NCBI GenBank assembly: GCA_002385265.1
Contig: DGDD01000216.1
Coordinates: 1 to 34,358 of the forward strand
Length of the DNA: 34,358 nt
Source of the DNA: Chitinophagaceae bacterium UBA3961
GTDB taxonomy: Bacteria; Bacteroidota; Bacteroidia; Chitinophagales; Chitinophagaceae
Direction of reading: 5' to 3'
Positions within the stretch are counted from its first letter, which is position 1. Every line of letters begins with the position of its first letter. This document shows, one piece after another, positions 1 through 8,211 of this stretch. Below the pieces are notes generated by a model, which ran no database searches, was not told the DNA's origin, and was given only the letters and a program-made list of their open reading frames with translations. The translations under genes were made by a program, and so were the position numbers.

Positions 1-406
1 CTTGCATTAACGCGTAGGTATTTCCTATATTCTCATACATAATTCCGAGACGCAGGTTGTCTTTCTTCTCTTTCGCCAATTCAACGCCTTGAAACAACAG
101 CTCGAGGCATTTGGAGTACTCTCCTTTCATATTATAGATCTCGCCTTGGCTGGAATAATATCGAATAATTCCTCTAGTAAAACCACTCTTCTTACTCAGT
201 TCAAAAGCTTGCAAGTAGTATTTGCTTGCTTCGTCGAATTGGCTATAAGCATAAAGGTCTCCAATACGATTGTACAGGATCACTTTTTCTGAATCCACCG
301 TTTTCTTGGATGCGAGCGTCAACATACTGTCGCGTTGTTGATCAACCGTTTGTCCATGCAATTTGCAGGCAAGTAAAAGGGTTAATAGGAAGGCCGCTGC
401 TTTCAT
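1..406 (-). CDS. TPR-repeat exported protein, N-terminal part (cut by window edge)
   Basis: An open frame runs on the minus strand from the ATG at 406-404 to the window edge without a stop, giving about 135 residues. The N-terminus is a signal peptide (MKAAAFLLTLLLACKLHGQ) followed by helical pairs such as YNRIGDLYAYSQFDEASKYY and YENIGNTYALMQ, the pattern of tetratricopeptide repeats. In Bacteroidota this layout is typical of the periplasmic sensor half of TPR histidine kinases or LuxR-type regulators, and the protein at 22520-24388 is a full example. Which effector follows cannot be seen because the 3' part lies outside the window. It is transcribed divergently from the OmpA cluster. That it is a TPR protein is well supported; that it is a kinase is inference. 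Confidence 0.75.
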   Translation of the reverse strand, partial: MKAAAFLLTLLLACKLHGQTVDQQRDSMLTLASKKTVDSEKVILYNRIGDLYAYSQFDEASKYYLQAFELSKKSGFTRGIIRYYSSQGEIYNMKGEYSKCLELLFQGVELAKEKKDNLRLGIMYENIGNTYALMQ

Positions 407-492
407 TTCAATGCTTAAAGTTCAAAAGTACTAGCTAGTATAAGACCAAAAATTCCCCCTTTAGGGGTAAATGTGAAACGGGGAGACGGAAA

Positions 493-500
493 TAGTTTTG
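493..500 (+). promoter_or_regulatory. Bacteroidota -7 box before the OmpA cluster
   Basis: TAGTTTTG matches the TAnnTTTG element of Bacteroidota sigma-ABfr promoters exactly and lies 17 bases before the start at 518. No clear -33 TTTG was seen. A CCCCTTTAGGGG near-palindrome at 456-467 lies in the same divergent region and could be a regulatory site. Confidence 0.45.
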
Positions 501-517
501 TTTACACAAATTAAGAT

Positions 518-1564
518 ATGAAAAAGATAGCACTTCTCCTTTTTTCGGCAGCCTTTATTGGAAGCAGCAATGCACAAAACGACAACTATAAGGCCTACAG
601 CAATTATGATTTTCAACCAGGCAAGAACATTATTTTCGAAGACGATTTCAGTTCGGATATTGATGGAGAGCCTCCGCAAAAGTGGAAAATAACAGGAGGC
701 CAAGTAATCATCAATAAAAAAGAAGACCGCAACTACGCGAATATTCTAAACTTCTATACTACCCTCACTCCAAATATTAAAATTGATCCAAAAGCAAAGG
801 TTAAGACCTACATAACAGACACCTTCACCATAGAATTCGACTTTTATCTTGACGAACGTTACGATAGCAATAACGGCCCATACATCGCTTTCCAAAACGG
901 TGGAAAAGAACTAAAATCGGGAGTCTATACAAGTCGATCCCACATTTCTATTAATAACAATGGCGAAAACCGAGAAATTGCCTTGCCCTCCGAATTAGCA
1001 GAAAATTTCCTGAATAAATGGCATCATTTGGCTATCGCTTATCAGAAGGGATTGATGAAAGTTTATATGGACCAGTTCAGAATTGCCGTGATCTCAGACA
1101 TGACGATTCCAACGGCCGGATTAGTTCTTGGCGGAGATGCCAGCGAAGGCTTACCAATGCTTTGTAGCAATTTTCGATATGCACAAGGGGGCAATATGAT
1201 CAGTTTGGGAAAGAAATTCACAGATACTAAGATCATTGCTTATGGGATACAATTTGACTACAATAAAGCATCCATTAAACCGGAAAGTATGGGAACAATC
1301 AACGCCATTAAAAAGCTATTGGATGAAAATCCCGATTTAAAATTTGAAGTAGGTGGGCATACCGATAGTGACGGTGAAGATGCATACAACCTAGACTTAT
1401 CACAAAAAAGAGCAACTGCTGTTCGTGATTTGCTCATTAAACTGGGAATCAATGCAGGAAGGCTCAGCTCAAAAGGGTATGGAGAAACCAAGCCATTGAA
1501 TCCAAATATTACTGCCGACGACAAAGCGAAAAACAGAAGAGTTGAATTTGTGAAACAAAATTAA
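518..1564 (+). CDS. LamG-like / OmpA peptidoglycan-binding outer-membrane protein
   Basis: This 348-residue protein starts with a signal peptide (cleavage probably after SSNAQ). A beta-rich region at about 40-220 follows, including a DTFTIEFDFYLDERYD segment and a WHHLAIAYQKGLMKVYMD strand pair typical of LamG/concanavalin-like jelly rolls. From about 238 there is a classic OmpA C-terminal domain: FDYNKASIKPES, then GGHTDSDG, then LSQKRATAVRDLL, and finally NRRVEF. OmpA domains bind peptidoglycan non-covalently and anchor the protein to the cell wall from the outer membrane. The LamG-like part may bind sugar or protein, which is inference. It heads a four-gene cluster with 5-7 base gaps, so it is probably co-transcribed with the three secreted proteins downstream. 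Confidence 0.85.
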   Translation: MKKIALLLFSAAFIGSSNAQNDNYKAYSNYDFQPGKNIIFEDDFSSDIDGEPPQKWKITGGQVIINKKEDRNYANILNFYTTLTPNIKIDPKAKVKTYITDTFTIEFDFYLDERYDSNNGPYIAFQNGGKELKSGVYTSRSHISINNNGENREIALPSELAENFLNKWHHLAIAYQKGLMKVYMDQFRIAVISDMTIPTAGLVLGGDASEGLPMLCSNFRYAQGGNMISLGKKFTDTKIIAYGIQFDYNKASIKPESMGTINAIKKLLDENPDLKFEVGGHTDSDGEDAYNLDLSQKRATAVRDLLIKLGINAGRLSSKGYGETKPLNPNITADDKAKNRRVEFVKQN

Positions 1565-1569
1565 GCATC

Positions 1570-2184
1570 ATGAAAACAATTCTACTTTTCTTAATGCTGT
1601 TGTGGACTCCTACTGTAATCGCTCAACAATATCCTAATTCGCAATTTAAAAGATGGAATGAATGGGGATGTCCAGAAGACTGGAACTGCAACAATGATCA
1701 AGACTGCAAAGGCAAAGTAAGAATCGCAGATAAGATTAATGGCGGAGTTTTGTTGGAAGTACAACATTGTTTTGATCTTAAAAAAACCGATCGAAGCAAC
1801 AATGTAAACATTAGCTATGACGAACTTACTGCCAAAATTAATAAGGGCAAGAAGGTTACAGTTCGTTTTCAATACAGTTTTACACCAAAAGGAAGCGATC
1901 AAGCATATGTAAAAATTGATGCTGATTTTGACGAAGAGATCAATCAGAGCTTTCCTCAATTTTTGTACGGAACGTCAAAAGATGGATGGCTAAAGCCTGC
2001 CCAGAAAATATGGATGGAATGCAAGTTAAACTTCAATCCGAGTGGGGTCAATTTTATTGCACCGCAGCATTGCTTTGCAAATTCTATTCGAACAACCTTT
2101 GGAATAATGCCCGGAAAAAATGAGGAAGATGTTACCAAGGGAAGTCAACTCACTATACATCAAATTGTTTTAAACATTGAATAA
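1570..2184 (+). CDS. Exported protein of unknown function, Cys-rich N-terminus
   Basis: This 204-residue protein has a signal peptide ending near TVIAQQ. The mature part opens with NSQFKRWNEWGCPEDWNCNN, resembling the NxxFExW...PxxW opening of jelly-roll carbohydrate-binding modules in Bacteroidota surface proteins. Cysteines lie close together (GCPEDWNC, DQDC, QHC), suggesting disulfides. The rest is beta-rich with alternating hydrophobic residues. No catalytic motif is recognised. It starts five bases after the OmpA gene and ends six bases before the next, so it belongs to the same transcript. A carbohydrate-binding-like fold is only a suggestion from the opening motif. Confidence 0.7.
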   Translation: MKTILLFLMLLWTPTVIAQQYPNSQFKRWNEWGCPEDWNCNNDQDCKGKVRIADKINGGVLLEVQHCFDLKKTDRSNNVNISYDELTAKINKGKKVTVRFQYSFTPKGSDQAYVKIDADFDEEINQSFPQFLYGTSKDGWLKPAQKIWMECKLNFNPSGVNFIAPQHCFANSIRTTFGIMPGKNEEDVTKGSQLTIHQIVLNIE

Positions 2185-2190
2185 TCACGT

Positions 2191-3444
2191 ATGAAGCTAT
2201 TTCTTACAATTGGCCTCGGGTTGCTAACAGTTGCTTCGGCCTATTCTCAACGCCCTACCACTACTCAAGAAAAAGAAGAAGATGCAAGAATTTTAAAAAC
2301 GCTTTCGGCAGCCATGCCAAAAGAATTGCAAGGCGCCTTGGAGCCTTCGGAACGCAGCTGGGGAGTAAGCGACTTAGGCGGAACATCCGGGTTTATGTCG
2401 GATATGAACTTTAGTACCCGAAATGCTTTTCCGCATCAATATACAATTGCCTATCAGTACACAAAAATACCTGCGGGTTTAGAAAAAAAATTTGAAAAGG
2501 CTCAGTTGGAGAATAACATAGAATATTTAACCGGCATTAGCAATTGCGAAGTTGAAATCTATATCAATGAACTCCCTGCGATGAAAGAAGTAGGAAGTAG
2601 TTTTGTGAAAATAAACAATGCGTATTGTCAAAATGCATACCGCGATTCTAAAGCCGCGGAACAAACGTATCTTTTTTTTGGGCCATCTTGGTCAGTAAAA
2701 TCTGAAGCCATTGCAGGTGAAGATGTATTCGGAAAGCCCAAAACAACGTATTCGCTGAAAGCCAGTCACCCGATTCATCCGGGAACTGAAGTGCAATGGA
2801 TTGTAGTAAGCATTTCAGGGCATTCAGATATTGCAGATCCGATCATGAGTAAAATTGATTGGAAAAGTGTTGCTCAACTGATAGGCACAGGAAAATTTAA
2901 AGACATAGAAGAGGAAACTCCACTGAAAAAATTCACCGTAGAGAATCCAATTCCGCCTGTGCAAGGAAACAATACACTTTCGTTCACCTATACAGATGAA
3001 TGCGGAAAACAAAAGGAATTTTCCATAAGTTCCTCAGTGCACGATCGAAAAAATTGTGTGCTCATTCGCAATCACCACGAAAACAGAAAAGTATTGGAAC
3101 ATGCGCATACCGACTTTTATATTGAAGATGACCGAGACCACAACCAATTGTTCATGATGAGTTTGCCTATTGTTAGAACCACCGGAACAGTAACGGCAAG
3201 TTTCGATAGCGACTATGATTATCAAATAATGTGGCGTGGCAATCCAGACAATAACCATTCCTTTACTGCTAGCTCCGTTGAAATCACCATTACAAAATGG
3301 GCTCCGGTTGGGGGCTTTATTGAGGGGTATTTCTCAGGTACTGCCACTATAAAAGACCACAATAATGGAACAGATGAGCTTCCTACTTATACCATTAAAA
3401 ACGGAAAATTCAGGATTCGTAGAATGCCTGATGAACTAAAATAA
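2191..3444 (+). CDS. Exported protein of unknown function with C-terminal module shared with its neighbour
   Basis: This 417-residue protein has a signal peptide (cleavage near ASAYSQ). The middle is rich in charged and aromatic residues and looks beta-structured. The last 45 residues contain VEITITKWAPVGGFIEGYF, then SGTATIKD, then YTIKNGKFRIRR. The same order of elements (VVITDYNPKEGFVKGYF, a short spacer, LHGKFKV) ends the next protein, so the two share a C-terminal beta module. The pattern 'GGFIEGYFSG...NGKFRI' recalls small beta domains common at the ends of Bacteroidota lipoproteins. I do not recognise the rest. Export and operon membership are clear; function is unknown. Confidence 0.75.
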   Translation: MKLFLTIGLGLLTVASAYSQRPTTTQEKEEDARILKTLSAAMPKELQGALEPSERSWGVSDLGGTSGFMSDMNFSTRNAFPHQYTIAYQYTKIPAGLEKKFEKAQLENNIEYLTGISNCEVEIYINELPAMKEVGSSFVKINNAYCQNAYRDSKAAEQTYLFFGPSWSVKSEAIAGEDVFGKPKTTYSLKASHPIHPGTEVQWIVVSISGHSDIADPIMSKIDWKSVAQLIGTGKFKDIEEETPLKKFTVENPIPPVQGNNTLSFTYTDECGKQKEFSISSSVHDRKNCVLIRNHHENRKVLEHAHTDFYIEDDRDHNQLFMMSLPIVRTTGTVTASFDSDYDYQIMWRGNPDNNHSFTASSVEITITKWAPVGGFIEGYFSGTATIKDHNNGTDELPTYTIKNGKFRIRRMPDELK

Positions 3445-3451
3445 CAAACCC

Positions 3452-4564
3452 ATGCGACAGTTACTTCTTCTACTATTTACAACAATTACATCAGTATTGG
3501 TAGCTCAAAACCAACAGCCTGTTTACGACTATGAAAAACATGGTGTGGATGTGCAGGCTTCGCAACTCTATTTGGAATCAGACAAATCCATCGTTGAACT
3601 AAATGAAACGTTTAATGTCAAGATTATTATGGTGTTAGCATCGAAAGAGGACTACGCACCTTATACTTTCAACTATCGTTATAAAGACCCAAGTGATGCG
3701 CCTTGGACTGTGGGAGAATTCAGGATTATTAGTGGTGGCGGAAAAATAGTACTAAAAGAAAATGAGGTGGCTCAAATTGTGGCACCTTCTGCAATGCCCA
3801 AGGAAAAAGCGATTCTTATTCAAGTAACGCTTATTCCCAGGCTGAAACAATACCAACAGGTGCAATTGTTCACCACAGTTTACTTAGCAGACAATGACAA
3901 TGTATTTTATTTCGACTGCCCCGCTCTCAACATAAAACAAGAGAAATACATAGTTAAACAAAATAGCGGTGCTAATATGATGATTTCAGGCTCAACTCAG
4001 CATGATGCGAAAACTTTGAATGAGTCTGTAGATGCACATCAGAAAGAGGCACTTAGGAAACTACAGGCTAAAAACGCGGCTGCAGTTATGGAGAAAAAAG
4101 GGTACGATCTATCTGCGCTCACTTCAAACTGCAAAGCAGTTTATTCCAAAGAAGAAAACACAACTGTCATAACAATTCAGGGCGATTCAGTGGCAATGAT
4201 GGCAGGCAATTTAGTTAGAATGAAACGGCCCTTTCTGATCACCTGTAGCTTTACCGGAAACTCAACGGGTAGATTTCCATTAAAATTGGTAAAGCAAAAT
4301 ACAATCGCCATAACATTTCCCATGATGATGAAAGCTTGCAGCTGCGCCGATGATCCGGAAGAGAAAAAACGAAGAGACGAGGCGGGAGAAAAGGGACCAA
4401 CCTGTGACGGTGGGGCTGTTGTGATTACTGACTACAATCCGAAAGAGGGATTTGTAAAAGGATATTTTTTAGGATCATTGGAAGGTGCCGATGAAAAGGG
4501 AACAATCTTCTATGGCCGTTTACACGGGAAATTCAAAGTAGCCTTGGCAAATTTTAATCAATAA
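3452..4564 (+). CDS. Exported protein of unknown function, last gene of the OmpA cluster
   Basis: This 370-residue protein has a signal peptide (cleavage near VLVAQ). Residues about 35-165 look like an immunoglobulin-like beta domain (LNETFNVKIIMVL, then FNYRYKDPS). A charged helical stretch follows (AHQKEALRKLQAKNAAAVMEK). Near the C-terminus there is a cysteine cluster (KACSCADDPEEKKRRDE, then PTCDGG) and then the module shared with the preceding protein (VVITDYNPKEGFVKGYF, LHGKFKV). It follows the previous gene by seven bases. The shared ends suggest the two proteins dock to the same partner or arose by duplication of that module, which is inference. No enzyme motif was seen. Confidence 0.75.
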   Translation: MRQLLLLLFTTITSVLVAQNQQPVYDYEKHGVDVQASQLYLESDKSIVELNETFNVKIIMVLASKEDYAPYTFNYRYKDPSDAPWTVGEFRIISGGGKIVLKENEVAQIVAPSAMPKEKAILIQVTLIPRLKQYQQVQLFTTVYLADNDNVFYFDCPALNIKQEKYIVKQNSGANMMISGSTQHDAKTLNESVDAHQKEALRKLQAKNAAAVMEKKGYDLSALTSNCKAVYSKEENTTVITIQGDSVAMMAGNLVRMKRPFLITCSFTGNSTGRFPLKLVKQNTIAITFPMMMKACSCADDPEEKKRRDEAGEKGPTCDGGAVVITDYNPKEGFVKGYFLGSLEGADEKGTIFYGRLHGKFKVALANFNQ

Positions 4565-4654
4565 TTAATCCCTTCCAATTATATCTATTTGATTACAAAC
4601 ACATTGTATTAGGTTCTCGAAACTGTTGTTTTCTGGAAATGCTCGGTGTTTCAC

Positions 4655-4662
4655 TACCTTTG
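4655..4662 (+). promoter_or_regulatory. -7 box for the OmpR-type two-component pair
   Basis: TACCTTTG is an exact TAnnTTTG element 18 bases before the start at 4681. A TCTG at 4632-4635, 19 bases upstream of it, is a possible degenerate -33 element. Confidence 0.5.
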
Positions 4663-4680
4663 CTAAAAAATAGCGCGTAG

Positions 4681-5376
4681 ATGAAACCCACGATTCTATT
4701 GGTAGAAGATGAAATAAAAATAGCCGACAGTATTAAACGAGGCCTCGAGGAGCAAAACTATTGGGTAGAAAAATATGGTGATGGCGAATCAGCGCTAACT
4801 TTCTATAGAGAAAATCACAAAGTTGATTTAGCCATTTTAGACATCAATTTGCCCAATATCAATGGAGTACAAGTACTTCAACAAATCAGATCCATCAATC
4901 AGAGTTTGCCGGTAATTATGTTAACGGCTCGCAATGATATTGCAGATAAAACCGATTCGTTCGAAACGGGTGCAGACGATTACATTACAAAACCTTTCGA
5001 GTTTCAAGAGCTGCTGCTACGTATTAAGGCCTTATTGAAAAGGTCTACGATCGTTGATCCCGTCGTTGAAAATAAACTATCGATCCGCGATTTAGAAATT
5101 GATCTCAATACAAAACAAGTGGTACGAAATGGTGCCGTTATTCCGCTCACCAGTAAAGAATATTCGCTCCTACTCTATTTTGTACACAATAAGAATACGG
5201 TGTTAAGTAGAAGAGATATTGCCAAGCAAGTATGGGGAATTGACTTTGATAGAGAAACCAATGTTATCGATGTTTATGTCAATTTCTTACGTAATAAAAT
5301 CGACAAAGGGTTTGAATCAAAGATCATTCACACTCAGGTAGGAATGGGCTATATTGCGAAAGATCGAGACGAATGA
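4681..5376 (+). CDS. OmpR-family DNA-binding response regulator
   Basis: This 231-residue protein has a receiver domain (about 3-115) with the acidic pair in VEDE, the phospho-acceptor Asp54 in LAILDINLPN, Thr82 in MLTAR and Lys104 in ITKPFE. An OmpR/PhoB winged helix (about 132-228) follows, with LTSKEYSLLLYFVHNKNTVLSR and the recognition region ETNVIDVYVNFLRNKI. It is the cytoplasmic output of the kinase encoded next, whose ATG overlaps this stop codon in ATGA at 5373-5376, implying translational coupling. The domain pattern is that of CusR/ArlR-like regulators in Bacteroidota. The genes it controls cannot be told from the sequence; the adjacent stress genes or secreted cluster are possible. 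Confidence 0.93.
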   Translation: MKPTILLVEDEIKIADSIKRGLEEQNYWVEKYGDGESALTFYRENHKVDLAILDINLPNINGVQVLQQIRSINQSLPVIMLTARNDIADKTDSFETGADDYITKPFEFQELLLRIKALLKRSTIVDPVVENKLSIRDLEIDLNTKQVVRNGAVIPLTSKEYSLLLYFVHNKNTVLSRRDIAKQVWGIDFDRETNVIDVYVNFLRNKIDKGFESKIIHTQVGMGYIAKDRDE

Positions 5377-6761
5377 AATTAAAAAACAAGATAGCGCTCA
5401 TCTTTACCGGAAGTGTTAGTGTACTTACACTAGTATTTTGCCTGTTCATTTATGCTCAAACCGATACCGATGTACATCGGCAGTTTCAGCGTAGGCTTCG
5501 CAACAAAGCCAATACTACCATACAAATATTCCAAGAGTTCTTTCGAACCAATCCAGAAATTCTAAAACGAATTGATCGGTCTACCATTGTTAATCTACCC
5601 GACAAAACCATTTCCATTTTCAATTCCAATGCGCAACTGATCTACCATTTCAGTGATAGCAGCAGGAACCTCTTTCAAGCTGAACGCAGTCTGTATGAAA
5701 GAGGAACTGATATTGACGAAGCAAATGCAGATGAAGGAGAAAGGCGCTTTATACTAGAGCATTTTCAATACGAAGGCACCAAACATACGGTCATTGTTTC
5801 AGCAATTGACCCTTTGGGTGTGGAGCGATTAACGGATATCAAAAACGCCTTAACCATAGGTGGTCTATTGATAATTGCCATCACTCTTTTACTCAGCAGG
5901 TTCGTGGCTTCTTTTTTAACGAGGCCCATTCGAACATTCATCACAGAAATGAATTCTATTCAAAGATTCAATCTGAAGAACCGGATATCACTCGACAACA
6001 AATCGAAGGATGAACTTTCCGAACTCGCATTAACATTCAACGATCTCATGGATCGATTGGAGCAGAGTTTTCAAATTCAAAATCAGTTTATTTCCAATGC
6101 TTCACATGAACTGTGCACACCACTAACTTCTATTTCGAATCAGTTGGAAGTAACCTTGCAGAAACAGCGTGCAACAGAAGATTATCAACAGGTATTAAAA
6201 TCTGTTTTCGAAGATGTAAAACACCTGAACAAACTCACCACAGGCCTTTTAGAAATGGCCCGCTCTAGTGAGTCAAAAATAAAAATTGAAATCGCTACCT
6301 TAAGAATTGATGAAGTATTGATGCGTGTAGTAAATGAAGTACAATCGATCAATGAAAACCAAGTACACTTAGACTATCTGGATATCCCTGAGGAAGAAGA
6401 AGATTTGGAATTGTTCGGAAACAGAGATCTTCTAGAAAGTGCCATCAAGAATGTGGTACTCAATGCCTGCAAATTTGATCCCAATAAAAGTGCAACTGTA
6501 ACCATCGGCTTCACAAAGAACGATATACAAATTGATATCGCTGATAAAGGTATTGGGATGAGCAAAGAAACCATCAAGAATATATTCGAACCTTTTTATC
6601 AAGGACCCACAGCTGCGCAAAAGAAAGGATTTGGCTTAGGTCTTTCAATTGCAAGAAACATTATTAAATTTCACAATGGAAAAATCCTCGTCACTTCGGA
6701 ACCCAATTCCGGAAGTGTTTTCCACATTTCTCTTCCTAAAGCATTAAGAACGAATGCATAG
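5373..6761 (+). CDS. HAMP-containing membrane sensor histidine kinase
   Basis: This 462-residue kinase has a first membrane helix at about 7-27, an extracytoplasmic sensor of about 125 residues, and a second helix at about 158-178. HAMP follows (RPIRTFITEMNSI), then a dimerisation/phospho-acceptor helix with His245 in SNASHELCTP. The HATPase domain has an N-box (LLESAIKNVVLNACKF), a G1 box (DIADKGIGMS), an F-box (IFEPFYQG) and a G2 box (GFGLGLSIA). The H-box usually reads SHELRTPL; here Cys248 replaces the Arg. Autophosphorylation should still be possible because His, Glu and Pro are kept. The signal sensed is unknown. It overlaps the response regulator gene by four bases. Confidence 0.93.
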   Translation: MKLKNKIALIFTGSVSVLTLVFCLFIYAQTDTDVHRQFQRRLRNKANTTIQIFQEFFRTNPEILKRIDRSTIVNLPDKTISIFNSNAQLIYHFSDSSRNLFQAERSLYERGTDIDEANADEGERRFILEHFQYEGTKHTVIVSAIDPLGVERLTDIKNALTIGGLLIIAITLLLSRFVASFLTRPIRTFITEMNSIQRFNLKNRISLDNKSKDELSELALTFNDLMDRLEQSFQIQNQFISNASHELCTPLTSISNQLEVTLQKQRATEDYQQVLKSVFEDVKHLNKLTTGLLEMARSSESKIKIEIATLRIDEVLMRVVNEVQSINENQVHLDYLDIPEEEEDLELFGNRDLLESAIKNVVLNACKFDPNKSATVTIGFTKNDIQIDIADKGIGMSKETIKNIFEPFYQGPTAAQKKGFGLGLSIARNIIKFHNGKILVTSEPNSGSVFHISLPKALRTNA

Positions 6762-6806
6762 CTATTCTTTAATGTCCTTTTAATTATTTTTTGGAATAGT
6801 ATTTGT

Positions 6807-6814
6807 CAACTTTG
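6807..6814 (+). promoter_or_regulatory. Near-consensus -7 box close to the start of the GT-HAD gene
   Basis: CAACTTTG matches TAnnTTTG at all fixed positions but the first and ends two bases before the ATG at 6817. If it is used, the transcript would be leaderless or the real start would be slightly downstream. No good -33 element at 19-21 bases was found, so this is weak. Confidence 0.25.
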
Positions 6815-6816
6815 GT

Positions 6817-8193
6817 ATGATGACTCAAAACATTACAGTAATCATACCTGCATTGAACGAGGAAAAAACAATTGCCTCTGTTATCAATCTTGCGTTACAA
6901 TCTCCGAATGTAACCGAAGTCTTGGTAATTGATGATTGTTCAACTGATGCTACTGCAGCGATAGCAAGATCCTGTGGTGCTCGTGTTATTACCAGCAAAC
7001 AAAGAGGCAAAGGAATATCAATGCAAGAAGGAATGGAATTCGCTTCCAATAATGTGTTGGTGTATTTGGATGCCGATATTGAAACCTACTCGGAAGACAC
7101 AATCAAGAAATTGTGTGAGCCCATTCTTGAAGGTCGTTTTGATTTTGTGAAATCATATTTTCAACGTCAGGCCGGTCGCGTTACCGAATTGGTAGCGAAA
7201 CCTTTATTATCCATTCTATATCCGGGATTTCCTCAGTTCCAACAACCATTGAGTGGAATGATTGCCGGACGAAAGGAATACTTCGAGAAATGCAATTTCG
7301 AAAATGGATATGGCGTAGACATTGGAATATTGATCGATATGTTTCATTTGAATGCGCGCATTTGTGAAGTGAATATTGGAAACATTGAAAACAGAATGCA
7401 TCCCTTGGAAGCATTAGCCAAAATGAGCAAGGAAGTTGCAAAAACAATTATTCAAAAAGTAAAAGACCAAACCCTTCACACCTACGAAAGTATCACTGAA
7501 CTCGGTGGACAAATGGGAAAACTGCTTCATTTAGATAGCGCGTCTACCAAGAAAATAGCGTTGTTTGATATGGACAATACGATACTGAGGGGAAGTTTTA
7601 TTAAAACCGCTGCTAAAAAGTTAGGACTAGAAGAACAATTGATAACAGTTGTAAAGAACACAAATAAACCCATCGCTCGTACCAAACAAATTGCGAAACT
7701 TCTGAAAGGCATTCATATTTCGGAACTCACTGCTATCTTTGAATTAATAGAAATTACGCCAAATTTTGAATCACTGATCGCAGACTTAAAGCAAAAAGGC
7801 TTTTTAATAGGGATTGTAAGTGATAGCTATAGCTTTCTTACACATTTACTTATAAAAAAATATGGACTGGAACTGAGCTTCTCGAACGACCTTGAGTTTA
7901 AAGGCGGCGTTTGCACAGGCGAAGTAAGAATTCCATCTTATTTCGTACAAACTTCATCGAAACATTGCAATCATGAATATTGTAAGTCCAATATACTCGC
8001 TTATTTAAAGGAGCAGTATCAAATATCAAACAAAAATACTGTGATGGTAGGCGATGGAGAAAATGATGTTTGCCTCGTTAAGAAAGCCGGACTCGGTATT
8101 TCTTTTTGTTCAACACATGAAAGTTTAGATCAATATGCTGATATGGTAGTTAAAGAAGCAAATTTCGAAATGATCAAACACGCTTTCAAATAA
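6817..8193 (+). CDS. Bifunctional GT81-like glucosyl-3-phosphoglycerate synthase / HAD phosphatase
   Basis: This 458-residue fusion has two enzyme halves. Residues 1-240 are a GT-A glycosyltransferase: VIIPALNEEKTI, VLVIDDCSTDATA, the metal-binding DAD at 85-87, then FVKSYFQRQAGRVTELVAKP, QQPLSG and GYGVDIGILIDMF. This series follows the actinobacterial GpgS pattern (LVKSFY, GRVTELVARPLL, QPLSGE, GYGVEIGLLID) closely. GpgS makes glucosyl-3-phosphoglycerate from NDP-glucose and 3-phosphoglycerate. Residues 245-455 are a phosphoserine-phosphatase-like HAD: Asp251 and Asp253 in FDMDNT, Ser335 in IVSDS, and GDGEND at 412-417. The natural reading is a one-chain synthase and phosphatase making glucosylglycerate, a compatible solute. 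The sugar and acceptor are inference; mannose is possible. It is followed by chloride-channel and stress-protein genes. Confidence 0.8.
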   Translation: MMTQNITVIIPALNEEKTIASVINLALQSPNVTEVLVIDDCSTDATAAIARSCGARVITSKQRGKGISMQEGMEFASNNVLVYLDADIETYSEDTIKKLCEPILEGRFDFVKSYFQRQAGRVTELVAKPLLSILYPGFPQFQQPLSGMIAGRKEYFEKCNFENGYGVDIGILIDMFHLNARICEVNIGNIENRMHPLEALAKMSKEVAKTIIQKVKDQTLHTYESITELGGQMGKLLHLDSASTKKIALFDMDNTILRGSFIKTAAKKLGLEEQLITVVKNTNKPIARTKQIAKLLKGIHISELTAIFELIEITPNFESLIADLKQKGFLIGIVSDSYSFLTHLLIKKYGLELSFSNDLEFKGGVCTGEVRIPSYFVQTSSKHCNHEYCKSNILAYLKEQYQISNKNTVMVGDGENDVCLVKKAGLGISFCSTHESLDQYADMVVKEANFEMIKHAFK

Positions 8194-8199
8194 TGAACG

Positions 8200-8207
8200 T
8201 ACCTTTG
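8200..8207 (+). promoter_or_regulatory. -7 box immediately before the CLC gene
   Basis: TACCTTTG is an exact TAnnTTTG element ending four bases before the TTG start at 8212. Initiation there would give a leaderless or nearly leaderless mRNA, and would explain why no ribosome-binding site is seen. Confidence 0.45.
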
Positions 8208-8211
8208 CACT

